Positions 26,959 to 37,378 are shown, counted from the first letter of the stretch. The stretch: 51,767 bases of DNA from Candidatus Villigracilis proximus (GCA_016715195.1 JADKBB010000026.1:1-51767), one strand, 5' to 3'. Notes: generated from the sequence alone by a model not told the origin. Numbers and translations: made by a program.

Positions 26959-28376
26959 CTATGGCAGGCCGAAAGTCTTTACAAGAAAAACAGCCATTTG
27001 GGCGCGAGTGACATCTGCCTCAGGACAGTAGATGCCGGAGCCGCACCCGCTGGTGATGCCCTCAAAGGCAAGTTGTTCGATCCATTGATCGGCCCAATAT
27101 CCGATGGGCACGTCGGTAAATATGCCGGTTGGGGCGGGCGGTTCATAGGCCGATCCATATTTTGCATTCAACAGGAAGATTGCCATTTGCGCGCGTGTGA
27201 CGGAATTCTCGGGGCAATAATTTCCAGAGCCACATCCGCTGGTGATGCCTTCGGCGGCCAGTTGCTTGATCCATGCCGCAGCCCAGTGATCGACGGCGAC
27301 ATCTGCGAAGCCAGTATCAACTCCCACCGCAGGCGGGATATAAGTGGAGCCGTGAATCCTTTTAAGAGAAAGACCGCCATTTGCGCGCGTGTGACAGAAT
27401 CCTCAGGGCAATAACTTAACGGAGTGGTGAGACATCCGCCGGTGATGTTGGCGTTTTTCAGGCTTTCAATGGACGACCAGGCCCAGTAATTTTTGGCAAC
27501 GTCTGCGAAGGTTGTTTGTAAAATATATTCATCTCTTTTGGTTGGTGTCCGACTCCAAAATTGAAATGTGATCTGGGTATCCAGGGCTGTGATGAGCATG
27601 GCTCCATAATTGTTGTTGTAGCGCACTTCACTCCCTGTGACGGGCGTATTGAATGGATAGATGGTGCTTCCACCCAGTCCATTTACAAAATAAGGCAGAC
27701 CGTCTATCACAATTCTTTCATAGGTATGATCGTGCCCTGAGAGGACGGCATCTGCTCCCCAGCCTTTATAGTCCCACTGCATATTTGTGTTGGAACCATG
27801 TGAGGAGGATGAATATGGGGCATGATGGAGCAGAACGATCTGCCAGGGCGAGGTGGATGTATATAGTCCGGCTTTCAGCCACAGAGCTTGTATGGAAGAC
27901 GCGCTGGTTCCATCCGGCTCACGAGGATCACTATCCAATACAAAGAAATGAATCGGGCCCTGAATAAAATCGTAATAGCGTTCATTTCCCGGCAGACTAA
28001 AGTAATCAAGATATGGCTGTGCGTTGGGAGTTTCCCAATCATGATTTCCTAGAATGGGGAAGAATTTATTGGCAGCAGCGCCCGCGCCATACGATCCTTG
28101 ATAAGGATATATATAGTCATGATAATACTGGCCGATATTGGCATCAATTTCTGCGGCGGAACCGGTGGTGTAATTATTATCGCCAAGTGTGACAATAAAA
28201 TCAGGGTTCCAACTGTTAACGAGTGTTGCCACATCCTGTTCAGGCTGACTTGCGAGCCCATAGTCGCCGATCACGGCAAACCGCATGGGGACGGCTTGTG
28301 TGTCCATGGGGGTATTCCCCAAAAGCATCAGGACGCATAAGGATAAAAACAGGGCTTTTTTTGTTTTGAAAATCAT
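26959..28376 (-). CDS. Secreted calcineurin-like metallophosphoesterase with SLH repeats; one frameshift
   Basis: Exported phosphoesterase of the purple-acid-phosphatase-like branch. Metal-site motifs in order: FAVIGDYG (GDxx), VTLGDNNY (GDNN), ILGNHDWE (GNHD), LLHHAPYSSS and LSGHDHTYERI (GHDH). All blocks of the dinuclear metal centre are present. A signal peptide (KALFLSLCVLMLLGNTPMDTQA) starts at the ATG at 28374-28376. A missing base near 27354-27358 breaks the frame inside the first SLH repeat. Adding it rejoins the second and third repeats, which end in VKTFGLP, for 472 residues. It would release phosphate from organic phosphates at the cell surface. The last 450 bp are nearly identical to those of the next gene. 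Confidence 0.85.
26996..27445. repeat. 450-bp direct repeat, copy 1 (SLH-coding end)
   Basis: Matches 28493-28943 at about 95% by eye, in the same orientation. It codes the SLH triplet of the metallophosphoesterase. The match is far higher than between other SLH ends in the window, so it reflects recent duplication or gene conversion. Identity was estimated, not computed. Confidence 0.75.
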
Positions 28377-28456
28377 GAGGTACACATCCTAAGTTATATT
28401 AATCTGTCACCTTTGTTATCCAAGACGAGAGTCGTATGGAACAACAAGTCATAAAG

Positions 28457-30196
28457 CTACGGATTGAAAGTTCTCATAAGAAAGACGGCCATTTGCGCGC
28501 GGGTGACATCTGCATCTGGGCAGTAGATGCCGGAGCCGCACCCACTGGTAATACCTTCAAAGGCAAGTTGTTCGATCCATTGATCGGCCCAATATCCGAT
28601 GGGCACGTCGGTAAATATGCCGGTTGGGACGGGCGGTTCATAGGCTGATCCATATTTTGCATTCAGCAGGAAGATTGCCATTTGCGCGCGTGTGACAGAA
28701 TTCTCGGGGCAATAATTCCCTGCGCCGCATCCGCTGGTGATGCCTTCGGCGGCGAGTTGCTTGATCCATGCGGCAGCCCAGTGATCGGCGGCGACATCTG
28801 CGAAGCCGGTATCAACTCCCACCACAGGCGGGATATAAGCGGAGCCGTGAATTCCTTTTAAGAGAAAGACCGCCATTTGTGCGCGGGTGACAGAATTCTC
28901 AGGACAATAACTTAACGGGGCAGTGAGACATCCGCCGGTAATACCGGCTCCATATAAGTCTTCGATCCAGTTCCATGCCCAATAGGTTGGCGCTACATCT
29001 GAAAAGCTGGAAGCCAGTATTTTATAGACCGCTCCGCTCGAATAATTTACAACGTATAAATCTCCGGCTTCATCTTCACCAAAAGTGGTGATGGTATAGG
29101 CAGTGTCCGAAAGTTCCACGGCAGTCCATAGGCTGCCATCAGGCGATGCGCCCCAAACACGGCCTGTGCAAAGATCGCCGTATAAATAAACACCGTATAA
29201 ACCCGGATAGGCATTTCCACGATATCGGTAGCCGCCTGTGATGGAACATCCGTTACTATCTGACGCCCCATGGTTATATTCGACTGCGGGATTTGTAATG
29301 ACCCCATGCGTGCAAGAAACAAAATTCGCGTATGGATGCATCCCTTCATTACAAGGCCATCCATAATTTTGGCCGCCAGCGCTGGAACCAAGTTGAATGT
29401 TCACCTCTTCCCAATCGTTCTGACCTACATCCGCGATGATCAAATCGCCTGTCAGCCGATCAAAGGAAAAACGCCAGGGGTTACGCAAACCTAAAGCCCA
29501 GACTTCATCTTCAACGGCCGCGTTTGAGTTAAATGAATTATCAGCAGGGATGGCGTAGGGCGAGCCGCTGTCCACGTCAATTCGCAATATTTTCCCGAGC
29601 AGGGACGTGCCGCTTTGTGCGCTGCTGCCCCCCGTGCCGCCATCGCCTGTGCCAATATAGAGATACCCGTCCGGGCCGAATTGAAGCTGCCCGCCATTAT
29701 GGTTCGAAGCGCCGGCATGTGGAATTGTCAAAAGTATAAAGGCTGAGGAAGCATCCACTATATTTGGGTCAGGAGAAACATGATAACGCGCGATTACAAG
29801 CGCCCCATCTGACGAACGTGTATAAAAGACATATAAAAATCCATTGCTCGCGTAATTAGGATGAAAGGCAACACTTAAAAGTCCCCGCTCGCCGCCAGTT
29901 GAAATTAAAGAGGAGACATCTAAAAATGGTGTGCCTACAACCTGCGCCCCATCATAGATCATAATTTTCCCGCCTTGTAGTGTGATAAACAAACGCCCAG
30001 ATGCATCTCCAGCGTGAGTGATCGAGACCGGCGAAGCCAATCCGCTGATGATCTGTGTAAAACCCAGTAAAGGCGGAGAATCGGTCAAGGAGAAAGAATC
30101 AATAGAGTTGGAAGAGGTGGAGGGCAGCGCAAAAGCAATATTTGCCGGGACCATGAATCCCAAAAGAAGCATAACGGTCAATAGTTTTCTTAGCAT
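28457..30196 (-). CDS. Secreted PQQ-type sugar dehydrogenase (GSDH family) with SLH repeats
   Basis: A 579-residue exported protein with an intact frame. GGAG precedes the ATG, followed by a signal peptide (LLTVMLLLGFMVPANIAFA). Residues 45-385 form the six-bladed propeller of the glucose/sorbosone dehydrogenase family: GLASPVSITHAGD, GERGLLSVAFHPNY, ASNHNGGQLQFGPDGYLYIG, TGDGG, LGLRNPWRFSFD, DVGQNDWEEV, NYGWP and GGYRYRG. Such enzymes oxidise aldoses or related sugars with PQQ outside the membrane; the true substrate is open. Three cysteine-bearing SLH repeats follow. It lies 80 bp upstream of the phosphoesterase gene on the same strand, and the two may be co-transcribed. Confidence 0.92.
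   Translation of the reverse strand: MLRKLLTVMLLLGFMVPANIAFALPSTSSNSIDSFSLTDSPPLLGFTQIISGLASPVSITHAGDASGRLFITLQGGKIMIYDGAQVVGTPFLDVSSLISTGGERGLLSVAFHPNYASNGFLYVFYTRSSDGALVIARYHVSPDPNIVDASSAFILLTIPHAGASNHNGGQLQFGPDGYLYIGTGDGGTGGSSAQSGTSLLGKILRIDVDSGSPYAIPADNSFNSNAAVEDEVWALGLRNPWRFSFDRLTGDLIIADVGQNDWEEVNIQLGSSAGGQNYGWPCNEGMHPYANFVSCTHGVITNPAVEYNHGASDSNGCSITGGYRYRGNAYPGLYGVYLYGDLCTGRVWGASPDGSLWTAVELSDTAYTITTFGEDEAGDLYVVNYSSGAVYKILASSFSDVAPTYWAWNWIEDLYGAGITGGCLTAPLSYCPENSVTRAQMAVFLLKGIHGSAYIPPVVGVDTGFADVAADHWAAAWIKQLAAEGITSGCGAGNYCPENSVTRAQMAIFLLNAKYGSAYEPPVPTGIFTDVPIGYWADQWIEQLAFEGITSGCGSGIYCPDADVTRAQMAVFLMRTFNP
28493..28943. repeat. 450-bp direct repeat, copy 2 (SLH-coding end)
   Basis: The partner of 26996-27445, coding the SLH triplet of the sugar dehydrogenase. 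Alignment of the two copies also pinpoints the base missing from copy 1 (AATTCC here, AATCC there). Confidence 0.75.
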
Positions 30197-30475
30197 ATTC
30201 TTCTCCTATTTTTTTTAGAATTATGACACACTCTATCATAAATCGTATCCCCCATTTTCCCTGCTGATTTTGCAAAACCGGTTGAGAAACTTCTGATCTT
30301 AGAATATATGACGTATGCAATTCAAATTTTTTTAGCCGCGAATACGGCCGCCACTTTGGAATAGCCGTGGCGACCAAACAACCCCATGGCAGAAATCAGC
30401 CGGTAATGTTACACTTTTTCACATAAAACAGTGCAAAAAAAATCAAAGCTTAAGTTTTTGCCGTGAGGAGATCGC
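30197..30475. other. 279-bp divergent intergenic region
   Basis: Separates the sugar dehydrogenase (minus) from the lipoprotein operon (plus). Apart from the GAGGAG ribosome site at 30465-30470 I see no clear promoter pair, repeat or small gene. Confidence 0.4.
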
Positions 30476-31096
30476 TTGAAGAAGAATAAATTTACAATAA
30501 GTATCAATATTTTTATGGGTTTTATCGTTTTGGTCACGGGGGGATGTACCTCCCTTTTTAATAGAAATTCTGAATCCGGGCAGACTCCCGGCCAGCCCGT
30601 GATTGAGATCGCCTACTGCAATGTCAATTCTCAAGCCGAATTATGTATTGCATCCTTTGGAACCGAAAACGAAAACAAATCACTGGTAAATTTCATAACC
30701 ACAGACCCATCCTTTCCGGATTTCGATTTGAAGATCACAAGAGATGGCGTTCAAAGCGCTTATGAATGCCGGCAGGTTGAGGATTTCCCAACCAGCATCT
30801 ATTGTGTCGGGGAAAAAATCTCTCTTGGAGAAACGATAGAGTTGCAAGTCCTTTCAAGAGATGATGAGCATCTGATCGCAAAGGGAGTTTTAAACATTTC
30901 CTTTCTCGCGCTTTCAACACCAATCACAGACTCTACAACACCAATCGAGACAGCGCCTCAAACTCTTCGCGCGACAGCAACCCAAACTCCGCTGATCCCT
31001 ACAGAGACTCCCACAGTAACGGTGGGAAGGACGCAAACAACTCCATCCGTAACAGGAACAGCAGTTGACTCCTATCCTAATTCGTCCTATCCCTAA
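30476..31096 (+). CDS. Hypothetical lipoprotein with Thr/Pro-rich tail
   Basis: A 206-residue protein not recognised as a known family. It probably starts at TTG (30476), because GAGGAG lies 5 bp upstream and the frame opens MKKNKFTISINIFMGFIVLV with a lipobox VTGGC. A domain of about 110 residues with four cysteines (AYCNVNSQAELC, YECRQ, IYCVG) probably forms two disulfides. It is followed by about 60 residues rich in Thr, Pro and Ser, typical of extended wall-spanning linkers in this group. The stop is 6 bp before the next ATG, so it is in an operon with the polytopic membrane protein and the methyltransferase. Function unknown. Confidence 0.7.
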   Translation: MKKNKFTISINIFMGFIVLVTGGCTSLFNRNSESGQTPGQPVIEIAYCNVNSQAELCIASFGTENENKSLVNFITTDPSFPDFDLKITRDGVQSAYECRQVEDFPTSIYCVGEKISLGETIELQVLSRDDEHLIAKGVLNISFLALSTPITDSTTPIETAPQTLRATATQTPLIPTETPTVTVGRTQTTPSVTGTAVDSYPNSSYP

Positions 31097-31102
31097 CCCA
31101 AA

Positions 31103-32920
31103 ATGAATTTACTGCTTGATGGATGGCTGGTTGTTTTTAATAACTGGAGTATCCTGGCATGGATTTTGCTGGTCATCTTTTTGGGCTATACAATTACGTT
31201 ATCCGTATTAAAAATAATTTTCAAAGACACTCTGACCGCTGCCGAATACTTTTCCTTTGGTCTGGCGGGAAGTTTATTGCCGTTCCTCTTTGGATCCATA
31301 TTTATTTTTTCACTGAACCATTTTCAAAGAACTGACCTAAGCCTGTTGATTCCACTGGCGCTGCTCTCTTTAGCGCTGGTTTTCCTACAGCACAAGGCAC
31401 AAATACAACCCGTGCAGGGATCAAGATCAACTCTGACGGTATTGATCCTGATCTTTTGTGTTTCCATCTTCCTGCGGCTGGTTTTTATCTCTGAAGCCAT
31501 CACCCCTTTATATTTTGACTCGGCGGAACACTATAGGATCATTCGATATCTGCTGGGCATCTATAGAAATTCACAATCCATCCTGCAAATAAGTCTGCCG
31601 GATTCAAGATACTACCATTTGGGTTTTCATTTAATGACCGCCGCGCTGCCTTCTTCAATACAATGGTATGTGATGGACAGTATGATGATCTTCGGGCAGA
31701 TCATTTTAGCCATGATCCCCATCCCTGTTTTTTTTATCGTCAGGCATGAAACCAGTTCAGATAAAGCCGGACTCCTCGCGGTTCTACTCGCCAGCTTCGG
31801 GTGGTACATGCCGGCTTATGCTGTCAACTGGGGAAAATACCCGGCGCTGACCAGCCTGATCATCCTTCAGTTTGTACTCAATATCGGATATGCCGCATTT
31901 CGATTTAATCTTTCTCCTTCAACACAATGGAAAAAATATATACTGCCTGGGTTGGGAATTGCGGCTGCCGGGCTTATTCATACCAGATCCGTGCTGGTCA
32001 TCGGCATTGTTTTTGCGGCGTGGATCATCGCAAAGTGGTGGCTGAACTCCCCGAAGTGGATACAATTGCTGCTTTTATTTTTGACCCTTGGCGGATTCCT
32101 TGCGGAATACTTCCTGATCCAATCCAACGATGTTCTCAAGGTGGTATTTGATCCGTACGTCCAAAGTGGATATGTCTTGACCGGCCTTGTTGCATTATTA
32201 TCCATCGCTGCGTATCAAACCTTTCCGCGTCTGACCCTCGCCAGTTTTCTGGTCATTTTGTTTTTACTTGCCAGTTTGTTTATTCCGGTTAATATACTAT
32301 CGGCGAGGTACGGGTATCAAACCATTTTGGACAGACCATTTGTTGAAATGCTTCTTTACCTGCCTTTGTCCCTGCTCGGCGGACTGGGATTTGCCGGAGT
32401 GGAACAATATTTTCATTCCACAGAACAAAAACCGGGATATTCAAATAAACCAACCGGGGTTTTAATCAGCGCGTTTCTTTTAGGCTTCGTCTTTTTATAT
32501 TCTTTTACAAACTACAATTTTCGCCCATCCGATTGCTGTAAGATCGTCAGCAGCGACGATCTGATTGCATTTGATTGGATCAAGAGAAATTTGCCAATAG
32601 ATGCGCAAATCCTGATCGCGACAACGGAGTTAAATGTGTTCACTTCAACCTCGTCCGAAGGCTTTACGGGAACGGACGCGGGAATCTGGATTCCCTCCCT
32701 GGCCGGCAGACCAATATTTGGTGCGCCCTATGCTCTAAATTTTGGCAAACAAAGCACGCTTGATATGCTTTGCGAGCAGGAAGTAAATTACGTTTACATT
32801 GGAGGAACGCCACAAAGCTTCCATTGGACACAACTGAACGAAACTCCTGACTGGTATAAAAATGTATTTTCCCTGCCTAAAACCCAGATATACAGAATTA
32901 CGGGGTGCGCCGCAGACTGA
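31103..32920 (+). CDS. Polytopic membrane protein, probable GT-C-type glycosyltransferase
   Basis: A 605-residue protein with roughly 12-14 membrane helices and a soluble C-terminal domain of about 120 residues. An early outer loop carries acidic residues (ISEAITPLYFDSAEHYRI), followed later by YYHLGFHLM, as in lipid-linked-sugar-dependent GT-C transferases. The tail (FDWIKRNLPIDAQILIATTE, then FWxPxxxGRP-like and VNYVYIGG elements) resembles the extracellular end of oligosaccharyl-transferase-like families. There is no exact family match I can name. It overlaps no gene but sits in a tight operon between the lipoprotein and the methyltransferase, so a role in surface glycan transfer is plausible. 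Confidence 0.6.
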   Translation: MNLLLDGWLVVFNNWSILAWILLVIFLGYTITLSVLKIIFKDTLTAAEYFSFGLAGSLLPFLFGSIFIFSLNHFQRTDLSLLIPLALLSLALVFLQHKAQIQPVQGSRSTLTVLILIFCVSIFLRLVFISEAITPLYFDSAEHYRIIRYLLGIYRNSQSILQISLPDSRYYHLGFHLMTAALPSSIQWYVMDSMMIFGQIILAMIPIPVFFIVRHETSSDKAGLLAVLLASFGWYMPAYAVNWGKYPALTSLIILQFVLNIGYAAFRFNLSPSTQWKKYILPGLGIAAAGLIHTRSVLVIGIVFAAWIIAKWWLNSPKWIQLLLLFLTLGGFLAEYFLIQSNDVLKVVFDPYVQSGYVLTGLVALLSIAAYQTFPRLTLASFLVILFLLASLFIPVNILSARYGYQTILDRPFVEMLLYLPLSLLGGLGFAGVEQYFHSTEQKPGYSNKPTGVLISAFLLGFVFLYSFTNYNFRPSDCCKIVSSDDLIAFDWIKRNLPIDAQILIATTELNVFTSTSSEGFTGTDAGIWIPSLAGRPIFGAPYALNFGKQSTLDMLCEQEVNYVYIGGTPQSFHWTQLNETPDWYKNVFSLPKTQIYRITGCAAD

Positions 32921-32992
32921 GCGCACAGGTAAAAATAAGCAAAACCGTTTTATAATAAAATCAAATTCATATCATCCACCCAAAGGTAAAGT

Positions 32993-33847
32993 ATGCAGCA
33001 AATTAAACTTCTGCGTTTTCTGCGCGCCATTTTATGGCGTGGACAGCGCATCTCAAACTGGCTAAAGAACAAATTCATCCACGCAAAGGATGCGCAGAAA
33101 ATAAATCGATCTTTATTTGCTGATGTAAATCAATTGGGAAAAGCAGAAGTTGACGGCAACATAAGAAGGATGCATGAATTATATGCAATGCGCGGATATG
33201 CCAAAGATACCCATGATTTCTGGGATACGCATGTCTACCGTATCATGCTGACCGAAAACTGGATCAACGAAATTTTCCGGTCTCTCCCGGAAAACGCGAA
33301 GGCCATGGATCTGGGCGTGGAAAGCATTACCAGCGATTATTGGCGTCAAAAATTCCCGGCCATCGCGTGGAGCAATACAGACTGGGATCTACGCAACCCG
33401 TGGAAAACAGAAGCAGAGACAATAGACCTGATTGTTTGCACCGAATTGGTGGAACATCTTTCTGACCCGATCAGCGAAATATTCAACGAGGGTTTTTATA
33501 AACTTGGATTTATGGCGCTGCTGCGGGAGAGTTACAAGGCTCTTAAGCCGGGCGGCATTCTCTTTCTCACCACTCCAAACGCCGCATCCATCATGCACGT
33601 TAAATTAACCCTGGAAGGAAACCCGCCCTGGTTCTTTGATAAACACGTCCGTGAATACACAATGAATGAAGTCTTACAACTGACAAAAGAAGCCGGATTT
33701 GAAATTGTACGGAACAAGGACGTGCATTGTATGTCGGTTATGGCCTACTCGGATTTTTCTCCGATCTTCAGAATTTTATTAGAAAACGGTTTCTCCACGG
33801 ATGGCCGTGGAGATGATCTGTTCGTAGTGGTCAGGAAACCCGGCTGA
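32993..33847 (+). CDS. Class I SAM-dependent methyltransferase
   Basis: A 284-residue protein with a Methyltransf_11-like core. Motif I is degenerate (AMDLGVESITSDYW); the acidic segment WSNTDWDLRNPW is where the SAM ribose is normally bound; then ICTELVEHLSDP and ALKPGGILFLTTPN are clear motif II and III equivalents. The N-terminus (about 60 residues) is basic and amphipathic. This pattern is common among sugar or glycolipid methyltransferases in polysaccharide loci, though the target is unknown. It is 72 bp after the membrane protein gene and converges with the large polysaccharide operon to its right. Confidence 0.85.
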   Translation: MQQIKLLRFLRAILWRGQRISNWLKNKFIHAKDAQKINRSLFADVNQLGKAEVDGNIRRMHELYAMRGYAKDTHDFWDTHVYRIMLTENWINEIFRSLPENAKAMDLGVESITSDYWRQKFPAIAWSNTDWDLRNPWKTEAETIDLIVCTELVEHLSDPISEIFNEGFYKLGFMALLRESYKALKPGGILFLTTPNAASIMHVKLTLEGNPPWFFDKHVREYTMNEVLQLTKEAGFEIVRNKDVHCMSVMAYSDFSPIFRILLENGFSTDGRGDDLFVVVRKPG

Positions 33848-33934
33848 TTCATCAAACAGATATCTTTGCTCTGATTTTATTACAAATGTAGTCAATTGTT
33901 CTTACCCCATATTTATCAGGGAACAAAGCAAAAG

Positions 33935-35041
33935 TCACTGTTTCTTTTTTCCAAAAGAAGTGGATATTTTGGCGTATAAATTCGAAAGCCGTCCTTTTAG
34001 CCTCTCTTTTAAGCGAATGAGAAGGCTTTTTCGGCTCTGGTTCTCAAGGTATTTTTTACTATTAAACAATTCATCCTGGAAATGGAGGGCTTTTTTCTGG
34101 GCGTTTTCCAGAGCCACAACCAGCATCTCTTGCCGATCGTGATCCAACAACACTTTTTTCTTACCAGCGCCCTGTTTGCTTAGGATTTGCTTAACAGCCT
34201 CAGATGTTTCTGGTAAATAACCAAATGGTATTTGTGAACCAATGAATTTCATCCAATAAGCGCCCCAATTTTTATAGGATGGAGCTAGTGGGTTGGAAGC
34301 AGTTTCTGCCTGTCTCAGATAATTTGAAAGGAGAGAATCCATTTCTTGATACCGCAGATCTTGCACCTCAGGACGGATCGTATTGTTCGGGTGAACGCGA
34401 TACTCGTATAAAACTTCGTCTAGAAATGATATCTCGGTTACCAAAAGAGCGCGTAAAATAAAATCCCAATCATGACAAATCTTAAAATCCCGAAAAACCA
34501 ATTTTTTTTAATATTGAGCGTCGGAAAAAAAAGTTGCCGGTAGTAATGGCATAATTATGGCGTATTAACTCAAAATTAGGAGTGGGATACAAATCTCGAT
34601 TGGCAATAGACCAATTATAGTAATAAAGTTGAGGAGCATTACTTGGAAGGGGGAGACCATCCTCGTCTATATGGTTTATTCGGCTGAAAACAAACTGGCT
34701 GTTTGTTTGTAAGGCATGATCCATTAACTTCGAAATTCTGGAGGGGCAGAATTTATCATCTGAGTTAAGAATTGCAATCCACTCCCCATTTGCCTCGGCA
34801 ACTCCACGATTAATCGCCGCGTGCGCCCCTGATTTTCCTGCTGGACGAACTGATATGTAACATTATTTCCTTTTAAAAATTCCCAGACAATTTTATCGCT
34901 TCCATCGGTTGAGCCGTCATCCACCACAACAACTTCAAAATCCAGCCCAGTTGAGGCGCACACCGAAGACAACGCCTCCGAGACAAAACCCGCATGGTTG
35001 TAAAGTGGAACGACAATAGAAATCAAAGTTTTAAAATACAC
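33935..35041 (-). CDS. Family 2 glycosyltransferase; two frameshifts
   Basis: Restoring one G in the C4 run (plus strand) at 34826-34829 and removing one A/T in the T8 run at 34502-34509 gives one frame of 368 residues. As given it reads in pieces 34724-35041, 34482-34724 and 33935-34501. GT-A features: SIVVPLYNHAGFVSEAL, VVDDGSTDGS (nucleotide binding), the restored ILNSDDKF (metal-binding D-D) and CHDWDFILRALLV (catalytic-helix region). A coiled basic tail of about 60 residues follows. It is the last gene of the minus-strand polysaccharide operon. Donor and acceptor are unknown. Confidence 0.83.
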
Positions 35042-35111
35042 AGATCACGTCGGATTCAACTTATAAAAGATACGCATTTTTCACACATTGAGAATATATC
35101 CAACTTTGTCG

Positions 35112-36031
35112 TTAAAGATATTTTTCTCTAACAATAAAGTTGGGTTTTTTTCTCACCTCATCGTAAATACGCCATACATACTCACCAATCACTCCAAGCA
35201 TAAACATAATCAAGCCGCCAACCAGAAGAATCGCCATCATTATTGGAGACCAACCAGTAAACGGCGAATCGTCAAGCAACCAATTCACAATAATGGTAAT
35301 GCTGTACAGGATACCCAATATAGATGTGACAATACCAGTAAAAGAGATAAAGCGAATTGACAAATATGACGCATCCAGGAATGCATCCAAAAAATTCTTT
35401 AGTTTTTTAGCAAAGTTATACTGCGACCTACCAATCGTACGCTTCAGTCTGGTGTATGGAATAAAGCTGGTTCGATATCCCATCCACATTAAATCTCCTG
35501 AAAAAATCTGTTTCTAACATCAATTGAATTAAACTCATTCAAAGGCTTCCTATCGATAAGCACAAAGTCAAAACCGCCTGCGGGCATTTCAGGAATTGCC
35601 ATTCTCAATGCACCATATGCAAAGCGCGAAAACAATTTGGAGGTAAAAGTATCGGAACGTTCAGCACGATGACAAATAACGACTTCAGAACCTTCCTTCC
35701 ACTTCTGTACCATTTGTGGAATTAGCTCCACTGGATCCTGCATATCCGCAGATATATTGATGATTGCGTCGCCACTCGCTTCCCTCAACCCTGCCAACAT
35801 GGCCGCCATCTGCCCAAAGTTGCGAGTAAAGGTAATTGCCTTTACTCGGGAATCCTGATTACGAATATCCAGTATTTCCTGCAATGAGCCATCATCAGAA
35901 CCATCATCTACAAACACAATTTCGTATTCATAATCTGACAAAAATTCTGAAAAAAGAGATCGAATTTTTCCGTACGTTTTTTGCAACGCTGCTTCATTGC
36001 GATAGACGGCAATTACAAATGAAATTTTCAT
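35112..36031 (-). CDS. GtrB/DPM1-type family 2 glycosyltransferase with two membrane helices; one frameshift
   Basis: A missing base in the CC at 35497-35498 splits the gene (35489-36031 and 35112-35489). Restored length is 306 residues. GT-A motifs: FVIAVYRNEAALQKTY, VFVDDGSDDGS, ISADMQDPVELI and the GGFDFVLIDRK acceptor region. After that come two membrane helices (FTGIVTSILGILYSITIIV and MMAILLVGGLIMFMLGVIG) and a basic tail. This is the layout of undecaprenyl-phosphate or dolichyl-phosphate sugar transferases such as GtrB and ArnC, which make the lipid-linked donor used by GT-C enzymes. A GtrII-like membrane protein lies 5 kb upstream in the same operon and could be its partner. Confidence 0.87.
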
Positions 36032-36097
36032 AAAACATCCTTACTTCAATTTATTCATCGTTTATTTAAAAACAGGATGGAGCATAAAGCGTGGACG

Positions 36098-36573
36098 TCA
36101 CGCTTTATTTATCATCAAAATCGTACCCGCTTCATTTTTTACTTCAATAAAATTTTTTTGGTATAAAGAAAAATTGCTGGAGTATTTCTTTCCTGCACTT
36201 CCAGCTTAATCTCATTAAAACCTTTTTCTTTTGAATACTGGACACATATATCTAATAATTCAGAAGCGATTCCTCTACCCATATAACTTGCAACAACACT
36301 GACATTAGTAATAAAACCTGAACGGCTTTCTAAATCATTCAGGTAAGCCGCAACCAACCCTACAAGGTCATTACCATCCCATGCCTCAAAAGTCACAGAA
36401 TGACGATTTATTTTTTTTGAGTATGCCTGAATATCGATTTTTTCATGCAGTGGCGGGTAAAAGTAAGCGCTACATTTAAGCAAGTGAGATTTTATTTCGT
36501 CTTCAGACGCAGAACCTATTTTGTAATTCAAACCCAAATTAGTCATATCAAGGATATTAAGTTCAGTTAACAA
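36098..36573 (-). CDS. GNAT-family N-acetyltransferase; one frameshift
   Basis: A base missing in the T7 run at 36153-36159 replaces the C-terminus. Restoring it gives FIEVKNEAGTILMINKA and a stop at 36098-36100, 158 residues in total. Acetyl-CoA signature: ITNVSVVASYMGRGIASELL (motif A, with the R/Q-x-x-G-x-G/A variant GRGIAS), then the beta6-alpha4 segment EIKLEVQERNTPAIFLY. In polysaccharide loci such enzymes often acetylate an amino sugar nucleotide (for example at C4 or C3), which fits the DegT aminotransferase upstream. This is inference; other amine substrates are possible. Confidence 0.83.
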
Positions 36574-36588
36574 AAGGAATAGTAAATA

Positions 36589-37333
36589 TTATTTTCCTTT
36601 TTCGCACATTAAGAAGATACTTGAACATAAATCAGGATATTGTTGTCCTAGTTGATAACAACCTTCAAGATATTCAGGGGAAATAATATCGGTGTTCAAC
36701 AATTTATCCCATTGAAAGTTTGCCAACGCCTTGAAAAATATCCCAGAACGATGAATTACATTCAAGCCTGACGCTTTGGCGTCCCGCTCTAAAGTATCAA
36801 GGGCGTATGTGATCTTATGTCCATGCTTGGCCTCTGCTGATGTAATCGCGTCATTATGGGAAATCAGCCCCATTTTTACCGCAATCTGCCTTGATGGTGC
36901 ATTCGCATTTGGACAGACTAAAAATAACCTGCCATTATCTGAAAGCCATTCATCGTTTATTCTCTTCAAGATAGATATTGGATCATCAAGATGTTCCAAT
37001 ACGTGGGTCAATATAATATTTTCAAACTTATCCGACAGATCAACTGTCTCAAAAGAGCATGAACAAATTCAACCTTATCTCCCAGTTCTTGTTTTGCGAC
37101 CACAAGCGCCTCGCCAGAGGCCTCAACACAGATAATATCCTGAAAAAATGGAAGAAGTCTTTTTGTGAACTCTCCTTTGAAACTTCCCAACTCCAACGCC
37201 TTTCCTTGCACAAAAAAAGGAGTGAACGCTTTGATCATAAAAGGATGCATCACATCCAAGTCAAAACCATATGCATATCTATGATCGCTGGTATCTTTTA
37301 TTTCTTTGTTATAGTCCTTGGTGCATTAATCAT
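36589..37333 (-). CDS. SAM-dependent methyltransferase; two frameshifts
   Basis: Two lost bases (T3 at 37301-37303 and A4 at 37051-37054, plus-strand letters) break the frame. Restored, it starts at the ATG at 37331-37333, 6-7 bp after GAGGAG, and has 248 residues. N-terminus: YAYGFDLDVMHPFMIKAF. Motif I: ALELGSFKGEFTKRLL. Motif II region: CVEASGEALVVAK. Post-motif: ILTHVLEHLDDP and GRLFLVCPNANAPSRQ. This matches the Methyltransf_11/23 group often found in glycan loci. The readable parts are 37008-37259 and 36589-37011. The target is unknown. Confidence 0.82.
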
Positions 37334-37378
37334 TCGTACTCTCCTCTTTGATACTGGCAAAAAATCTCATCAGCAAAA

